Assembly (NCBI GenBank): GCA_015492755.1
Contig: WGEM01000385.1
Coordinates: forward strand, 1 to 7,053
Source: Gemmatimonadota bacterium
Lineage (GTDB): Bacteria; Gemmatimonadota; Gemmatimonadetes; Longimicrobiales; Gaopeijiaceae
Direction of reading: 5' to 3'
Length of the DNA stretch: 7,053 bases
The notes under the pieces were generated by a model. The model worked only from the letters and a program-made list of their open reading frames with translations, searched no databases and was not told where the DNA came from. Shown piece after piece: positions 1-4,241 of this stretch. The translations under genes were made by a program, and so were the position numbers. Positions within the stretch are counted from its first letter, which is position 1, and each line of letters opens with the position of its first letter.

Positions 1-24
1 CTCGGAGATGTGTATAAGAGACAG
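1..24 (+). other. Sequencing adapter remnant (Nextera / Tn5 mosaic end)
   Basis: The window opens with CTCGG followed directly by the 19-base Tn5 mosaic end AGATGTGTATAAGAGACAG. This combination is the 3' portion of the Illumina Nextera read-2 (i7 side) transposase adapter. It is a library artefact rather than genome sequence and not a natural Tn5 copy: no transposase gene or second end is present. It marks the left edge as the end of an assembled contig or read. Native sequence begins at about base 25. Confidence 0.97.
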
Positions 25-61
25 GTGGAACTGCGTCGGGTCCGCGCGGTAGCTTGGCGCC

Positions 62-1171
62 ATGGATTCGGCATATGGACGGATGCTCCGCTACATCGTG
101 GCGTGGCTCACCGGTCGTACGGATGTGGCCGTGCGTGACGTGGAGCTGCACCGCGACGACGGCCGGGCGGTCCCTGCCACCGTGGTCCGCCCACGCGGGC
201 ACACCGGCACGCTCCCGGCCTGGGTGGTGCTGCACGGCATCACCCGCCCGGGGAGAGCCCACCCCCAACTCGTGCGGTTCTCGAGGGCCCTGGCCGCCAC
301 AGGCGCCGTGGTGTTGGTCCCGGAAGTTCCCGAGTGGCGTGAGCTGGATCTGGCGCCCCGGCTCACCGCACCCACCATCCGCGCCGCGCTCCGGGGCCTC
401 GAGACCCTCACGGACGTGCGGCAGCGGAACGTGGGCCTGGTGGGTTTCTCCTTCGGGGCGCCCCACACGCTGGCCTCCCTGGCAGAAGAGGACATCGCCA
501 GCCGAGCGGCCGGCGCCGTCACCTTCGGTGGTTACTGCGACCTGGAGCCCACCGTGCGATTCATGTTCACGGGCAAACACGAGCACGAGGGCCGCACGTA
601 CCGGCTCCGGCCGGACCCGTACGGGCGCTGGATCGTGGCGGCCAACTATCTCACCGCGGTCCCCGGGCTGGAGCACGCCCGCGACGTGGCCGCCGCGCTC
701 CGCGCACTGGCGGCTCTGGCGGGAGACGTGGGTCACCCGGCGTGGGATCACGCCTACGACGCCGCGAAGCGGGAGGCGCGGCGGCGCATCCACCCGTCGC
801 GCCGATCGCTCTTCGATCTGGTGGCGCCCCCCTCGGACCGCGAGCCCGACGAGGGCCCGGCGGCGGACTTGGCGAAACGGCTGGCGGACGCAGGCGCACG
901 GGTGGATCCCGATGTGGACGCGCGCCCGCGCCTGGCCAAGGTCCGGAGGCCGGTGCGGGTCCTCCACGGTCGCTTCGATCACCTCATCCCCTTCAGCGAG
1001 GCGTACCGCATGCGCGCCGCGCTTCCACCGGACGGAGATGCGGACGTGACGGTGACGCGCCTCTTCGGACACTCCCGTCAGGACCCACTTCCCTCCCCTG
1101 GCGAGGCCGTGCGAGAGGTCCCCCGGTTCCTGGGGGCCATGACACGCGTGTTCCGTCTGACGGACGAGTGA
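62..1171 (+). CDS. Alpha/beta-hydrolase family protein (serine hydrolase, substrate unknown)
   Basis: This gene encodes a 369-residue predicted cytoplasmic serine hydrolase of the alpha/beta-hydrolase fold, closest in style to the dienelactone-hydrolase/esterase group. A core strand ending in VVLHG (residues 55-59) supplies the oxyanion-hole region. The nucleophile elbow GFSFG (128-132) places the catalytic serine at 130. LHGRFDHLIP (301-310) gives the acid Asp306, and FGHS (335-338) gives His337, so the triad looks intact. Residues about 155-290 lie between nucleophile and acid and form a long, Ala/Arg-rich, mostly helical cap that probably sets substrate choice. There is no signal peptide or clear membrane span. 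The ATG at 62 is preferred because an in-frame TAG at 50-52 blocks extension and no start codon lies between; no Shine-Dalgarno is visible. The gene converges on the HEAT-repeat gene. Esterase, lipase or peptidase activity are all possible; I do not recognise a specific gene. Confidence 0.88.
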   Translation: MDSAYGRMLRYIVAWLTGRTDVAVRDVELHRDDGRAVPATVVRPRGHTGTLPAWVVLHGITRPGRAHPQLVRFSRALAATGAVVLVPEVPEWRELDLAPRLTAPTIRAALRGLETLTDVRQRNVGLVGFSFGAPHTLASLAEEDIASRAAGAVTFGGYCDLEPTVRFMFTGKHEHEGRTYRLRPDPYGRWIVAANYLTAVPGLEHARDVAAALRALAALAGDVGHPAWDHAYDAAKREARRRIHPSRRSLFDLVAPPSDREPDEGPAADLAKRLADAGARVDPDVDARPRLAKVRRPVRVLHGRFDHLIPFSEAYRMRAALPPDGDADVTVTRLFGHSRQDPLPSPGEAVREVPRFLGAMTRVFRLTDE

Positions 1172-1172
1172 T

Positions 1173-1229
1173 CGGTGGCGTGTCCGGCGCTCCCACCGGC
1201 GACGCGGGGAACGCCGGCGGCCCCGCCGG
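1173..1229. terminator. Candidate bidirectional terminator between convergent genes
   Basis: The 64-base gap between the convergent hydrolase and HEAT genes holds two inverted repeats. CGGTGG at 1173-1178 pairs with CCACCG at 1193-1198 around a 14-base loop. CCGGCG at 1214-1219 pairs with CGCCGG at 1224-1229 around a 4-base loop. The second is a compact all-GC stem that could form in both transcripts. Neither is followed by a T-run on either strand, so this is not a canonical intrinsic terminator. Position, not sequence, is the main argument. Confidence 0.35.
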
Positions 1230-1235
1230 GACGGC

Positions 1236-2543
1236 TCAGCCTTCCGTCAGCGCCGTCTCTTCCCGGTCGTGCTCCAGCAGCTCACGGACGGCGGCGCGTA
1301 CCTGTGGGTCCTTGTCCTCCGAGGCTTCCTGCAGGAGCGACCGCGCGCGGGGCGTCCCGATGCGATGCAGCGCGCGGTACGCCGCGATGCGCACGTCAGC
1401 GGGCGGCTTCTTGAAGAACGATCCCACGGCAAGCCGTTCGATGTTCTGCACGGCGCCCGGATCCCCCAGCTTTCCCAGTGCGCCCAGCGCCGCCACCACG
1501 AACTCCTGGTCGTCGGTATCGTCCAGGAGCGTCAGGAGGGGCTTGAGGGCCCGCTCCACCCCGAGCTCACCGGCGGCCACGGCGGCGGCGGTGCGCACGT
1601 CGGGATCGGGGTCCTCCAGCATCCCCGCCACCAGCATGCCCGCGTCTTCGACATGCAGCTTGGCCAGCGCCAGCAATGCCTCCCGGCGCACCCGCGCGTC
1701 GGTGTGGGCCAGCGCGCTGGTCACCAGCTCCGCGGCCCGCTCGCCGCCCACTTCGCCCAGGATGTCCACCGCGTTGCGTACCACGAACCAGCGCGGATCC
1801 TCCAGCATCGTCTCCAGCACCACCACCGCCGTGGGGCCCATGGCCACCATGGCATCCATGAAGGTCCGGCGAGCGAACCGGTCGCTGGTGTCGCTCAGGG
1901 CATCCGCCAGCGCCATGGCCATCTCCAGCCCCACCGCCCGGCAGACCCGGATGAGCTCCGCGCGCCGGGATTCGTCACGCGCCACGCCCAGGCGAGCCAC
2001 CAGGCGCGTGGCCACACCCGGCGTCACCATGAGGTCCATGAGCGCCAGCGCCGCTTCGTCGTCTCCCGCCTCACGCACGATGCGCTCCACCGCGTCCGCC
2101 AGCGCGTCGAAGGCGTTGGCCGCCTTGAGCGCCGCCACGATCTCCCGGATCTCCCTGGCCTGCCCCTCCCGCTCCAGCGGCGGGCTGGCCAGGAAGCGGT
2201 CCAACGCTTCCCGGAGGGCCTCGGGATCGGCGCGTGCGGGTCCGTCCCCCTCCGGCTGCGCGGGTTCATGCTCCACCGGCTCCCACTGCACCTCGGGGTC
2301 TGCCGCCGACGCGGGCTCCTCACCTTCCAGGGTGAGGAACGGGTCAGGCTCGGTTTCGTGCTCGCCGGCGGCATCCGAACCCGCCGCGTCCCCCACGTCG
2401 TCCGGCGAAGGGTCGTAGCCCTCCTCCGAACTGCCGGATGGGTCTTTCGAACGGTCGCCGCCGCCAGCTCCCCGGTCGCCGAACAGGGCGTCAATGGATC
2501 GGGCGAGCCCGTCCAGTTTCGATTCGTCGTGCGCGTCGGTCAT
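1236..2543 (-). CDS. HEAT-repeat domain protein with acidic N-terminal region
   Basis: The product has 435 residues and is predicted to be a soluble helical-repeat scaffold; no catalytic motif is visible. Residues 1-22 (around LDGLARSIDALFGD) look like a short amphipathic helix. Residues 25-108 are low-complexity, rich in Asp, Glu, Gly, Pro and Ser, and probably disordered. From about 109 to the end it is helical. The clearest HEAT-type units, each with the D-x-x-V-R..A..A-L-G pattern, start near 248, 280, 310, 341, 378 and 409 (for example DARVRREALLALAKL and DPDVRTAAAVAAGELG). The 125-245 segment is probably more divergent helical repeats. Such arrays usually mediate protein-protein contacts; the partner is unknown. 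The ATG at 2541-2543 has GGAG only 4 bases upstream, a tight spacing. The gene follows the dioxygenase gene on the same strand after 130 bases, so it may be its own unit. The general class is secure and the function is not. Confidence 0.88.
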   Translation of the reverse strand: MTDAHDESKLDGLARSIDALFGDRGAGGGDRSKDPSGSSEEGYDPSPDDVGDAAGSDAAGEHETEPDPFLTLEGEEPASAADPEVQWEPVEHEPAQPEGDGPARADPEALREALDRFLASPPLEREGQAREIREIVAALKAANAFDALADAVERIVREAGDDEAALALMDLMVTPGVATRLVARLGVARDESRRAELIRVCRAVGLEMAMALADALSDTSDRFARRTFMDAMVAMGPTAVVVLETMLEDPRWFVVRNAVDILGEVGGERAAELVTSALAHTDARVRREALLALAKLHVEDAGMLVAGMLEDPDPDVRTAAAVAAGELGVERALKPLLTLLDDTDDQEFVVAALGALGKLGDPGAVQNIERLAVGSFFKKPPADVRIAAYRALHRIGTPRARSLLQEASEDKDPQVRAAVRELLEHDREETALTEG

Positions 2544-2547
2544 GCCG

Positions 2548-2551
2548 CTCC
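2548..2551 (-). promoter_or_regulatory. Weak ribosome binding site of the HEAT-repeat gene
   Basis: On the minus strand GGAG lies 4 bases before the ATG at 2543. The spacing is shorter than the usual 5-9 bases, so translation may be inefficient. No alternative upstream start has a better site. Confidence 0.4.
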
Positions 2552-2584
2552 GCCAGCGGGAGATCGTGGATCCAGCGTCGTTGA

Positions 2585-2590
2585 AATGTA
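2585..2590 (-). promoter_or_regulatory. Possible -10 element upstream of the HEAT-repeat gene
   Basis: The 130-base gap at 2544-2673 is GC-rich except for a patch around 2580-2592. On the minus strand it contains TACATT, matching 4 of 6 bases of the TATAAT consensus, about 41 bases before the start codon. No good -35 hexamer sits 16-18 bases further upstream, so this is weak support for a separate promoter. Confidence 0.18.
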
Positions 2591-2653
2591 GAACGAGGGC
2601 ACGCCTGCGCGCGAGGAGAACCGCACCGGGAGACGCGCCGCCGCCTCGCCGCC

Positions 2654-2672
2654 GTCACCCCGCGGGGTTGAC
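2654..2672 (-). terminator. Hairpin directly after the dioxygenase-rhodanese stop codon
   Basis: The 12-base perfect palindrome ACCCCGCGGGGT (2657-2668) is flanked by GTC (2654-2656) and GAC (2670-2672), which pair if T2669 bulges out. In the minus-strand transcript this forms a strong stem that begins one base after the TGA stop at 2674-2676. No U-run follows, so it could be a factor-assisted terminator or a 3'-end stabiliser. It separates the dioxygenase gene from the HEAT gene. Confidence 0.42.
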
Positions 2673-2673
2673 C

Positions 2674-4098
2674 TCAGGAGCCGGACACCACCTCCAGTCC
2701 CCGCCTCACGCGGTCCACGATCCCGCCCTCCACGTTGCGCACGTCGGGATGTCCGGCGGCGGCCAGGAGGGAGGCGGCGATGGCGGACCGGTGCCCCGTG
2801 CGGCACGACACCAGGACCGGTCGATCCCTCGGCACCTCTTCCAGGCGCGCCGGCAGGTGCCCCAGGTGGATGTGCGCGGCCCCCGGGGGGTGGGCCTCCC
2901 TCCACTCCGCGCTCCGCCGCACGTCCAGGAGGAGGGCGCCTTCCGTCCGGCGCGCACGCTCGGCGGCGTCCCAGTCCACCACGGGGATGGTGGAGAGGCC
3001 ACCGCGCCGGGCCGCCCAGACCTCCAGCGCATCCGGGCCGAGCCACCCCGGCACGGCGTCGTAGCCGATGAAGACCAGGTCGCGTACCGCCTCGCGCACC
3101 TGCGCCTCACCGTCGGCGATGAGGTGGACGGGCGTCCCGAAGGGCACCAGCGAGCCCACCCAGTTGGGAAAGGACCGCGTGAGCGGGATGTTCCACGTCC
3201 CGGGCACGTGACCGGCGGCGTAGCGGGCTGGGTCCCGTGTGTCCACCACCACGGCCCCGGTATCCAGGAGGGCCGGCAGCCCCTCCGGCGCCAGGCGCCG
3301 GGGGCTTGGCAAGCCGTCCAGGAGGGGCGGGCCGTCACGGTTCAGGCGCTTCATGTGGGCGAAGTACGCCGGCGGCTCCGGCTGGTCCTCCAGCACCTTC
3401 GCCACGAACTCGTCCTCGGTGGCGCACTGGAAGGCCCAGTTGGCGATGAGTTCGTAGCCCAGCGTGGAGGAGGGCACCGACCCCAGCGCCTTCCCGCAGG
3501 CGGAGCCGGCGCCGTGTCCAGGGAGGATCTGCAGATGCGGCGGGAGGTTGCGGAAGCGCTCGAGGGAGCGGTAGAGCACGCGCGCACCGGCCTCCATGGT
3601 GCCCGCCACGCCGGCGGCGCGCTCCAGGAGGTCCGGGCGGCCCACGTCACCCACGAAGACGAAGTCGCCGGTGAGGACGCCCATGGGCTCATCGGTGGCG
3701 GCTCCGTCGGTGATCATGAAGGAGAGGTGCTCCGGCGTGTGGCCCGGCGTGTGCAGCACATCGATGCGCACCTTGCCCATCTCGATGCGGTCTCCGTCGA
3801 ACACCAGGCGGGCGCCGTCGTCCTCGGCGTACGTGTAGCTCCAGTCATCTCCGCCGTGACCAGAAAGGAGGAGCGTGGCCCCGGTACGCCGGGCGAGCTG
3901 CCGGGCACCGGAGAGGTAGTCCGCGTGGATGTGCGTCTCGGTGACGTAGCGGATCTCCATCTCCTCCGCTTCCGCCGCCTGCAGATAGAGGTCGGAGTCT
4001 CGATGGGGATCCACCACCAGCGCCTCGCCGGTGGCCTGGCATCCCACCATGTAGCTGGCCTGCGCCAGTTTGTCGTCGTAGAAGCGTCTCAGAAGCAT
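2674..4098 (-). CDS. Persulfide dioxygenase-like MBL-fold protein with two C-terminal rhodanese domains
   Basis: The product has 474 residues. The N-terminal metallo-beta-lactamase fold (about 1-245) resembles ETHE1/CstB-type persulfide dioxygenases, which oxidise glutathione or other low-molecular-weight persulfides to sulfite with an Fe(II) centre. Visible motifs are ETHIHADYLSGA (54-65), LHTPGHTPEH (115-124), LTGDFVFVGD (142-151) and LPGHGAGSACG (192-202). By family analogy His56, His120 and Asp145 bind the iron. The first rhodanese domain (about 265-365) keeps VVVDTRDPARYAAGHVPG but has no cysteine at all, with LIADGE where the active-site loop should be, so it should not transfer sulfur. 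The second (about 383-470) has LLLDVRRSAEWREAHPPGA and the loop CRTGHRS with Cys432 and looks active. No signal peptide is seen, so it is probably cytoplasmic. The ATG at 4096-4098 has a near-perfect Shine-Dalgarno 9 bases upstream; the open frame extends to an ATG at 4299, but that extension is basic, motif-free and crosses the divergent gene's start. No sulfide:quinone reductase or sulfur regulator adjoins it. Confidence 0.92.
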   Translation of the reverse strand: MLLRRFYDDKLAQASYMVGCQATGEALVVDPHRDSDLYLQAAEAEEMEIRYVTETHIHADYLSGARQLARRTGATLLLSGHGGDDWSYTYAEDDGARLVFDGDRIEMGKVRIDVLHTPGHTPEHLSFMITDGAATDEPMGVLTGDFVFVGDVGRPDLLERAAGVAGTMEAGARVLYRSLERFRNLPPHLQILPGHGAGSACGKALGSVPSSTLGYELIANWAFQCATEDEFVAKVLEDQPEPPAYFAHMKRLNRDGPPLLDGLPSPRRLAPEGLPALLDTGAVVVDTRDPARYAAGHVPGTWNIPLTRSFPNWVGSLVPFGTPVHLIADGEAQVREAVRDLVFIGYDAVPGWLGPDALEVWAARRGGLSTIPVVDWDAAERARRTEGALLLDVRRSAEWREAHPPGAAHIHLGHLPARLEEVPRDRPVLVSCRTGHRSAIAASLLAAAGHPDVRNVEGGIVDRVRRGLEVVSGS

Positions 4099-4107
4099 CG
4101 CCGTCCC

Positions 4108-4116
4108 ACCTCCTCC
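4108..4116 (-). promoter_or_regulatory. Strong Shine-Dalgarno of the dioxygenase-rhodanese gene
   Basis: On the minus strand GGAGGAGGT lies 9 bases before the ATG at 4098 and includes the full AGGAGGT complement of the 16S rRNA tail. It fixes the start at 4098 rather than the far-upstream ATG at 4299. Confidence 0.85.
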
Positions 4117-4120
4117 AGGG

Positions 4121-4132
4121 CGTGTACACACG
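4121..4132. promoter_or_regulatory. Inverted repeat CGTGT-AC-ACACG, candidate operator
   Basis: Two 5-base arms, CGTGT (4121-4125) and ACACG (4128-4132), flank AC; the perfect octamer GTGTACAC sits inside at 4122-4129. It lies 22-33 bases upstream of the dioxygenase start codon, next to its ribosome binding site. A repressor site is possible because persulfide genes are often regulated, but a short palindrome like this can occur by chance. Confidence 0.25.
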
Positions 4133-4148
4133 TCACCCAAGGTAGTGC

Positions 4149-4162
4149 CCGGGCGCGCCCGG
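4149..4162. promoter_or_regulatory. 14-base perfect palindrome in the divergent intergenic region
   Basis: CCGGGCGCGCCCGG is a perfect 14-base palindrome 50-63 bases upstream of the dioxygenase start and 79-92 bases upstream of the propeller gene start. It could be an operator shared by the divergent pair or just GC-rich sequence. Nearby, CCGGCAC occurs at 4177-4183 and again at 4191-4197, a 14-base period. I see no convincing -35/-10 pair in either direction in the 143-base gap. Confidence 0.28.
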
Positions 4163-4229
4163 CGCGCGGCTTGCCGCCGGCACCGTCGCACCGGCACTTT
4201 CGCGGCCCTGGAGTCGTCCCGTATGCCAT

Positions 4230-4233
4230 GGAG
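4230..4233 (+). promoter_or_regulatory. Ribosome binding site supporting the GTG start at 4242
   Basis: GGAG lies 8 bases before GTG at 4242. The next in-frame start, ATG at 4254, has no comparable site upstream, so this motif decides the start of the propeller gene. Confidence 0.65.
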
Positions 4234-4241
4234 TCCGTGCC

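Noticed and set aside
6..24. Genuine Tn5/IS50 transposon end
   Set aside because: The mosaic end is preceded by the CTCGG of the commercial adapter, sits exactly at the window edge, and no transposase or second end is present.
742..2418. Long plus-strand open frame (558 codons) across the hydrolase 3' end and the HEAT gene
   Set aside because: It overlaps two well-supported genes in other frames, and its translation is low-complexity Ser/Arg/Ala without domains, as expected opposite high-GC coding sequence.
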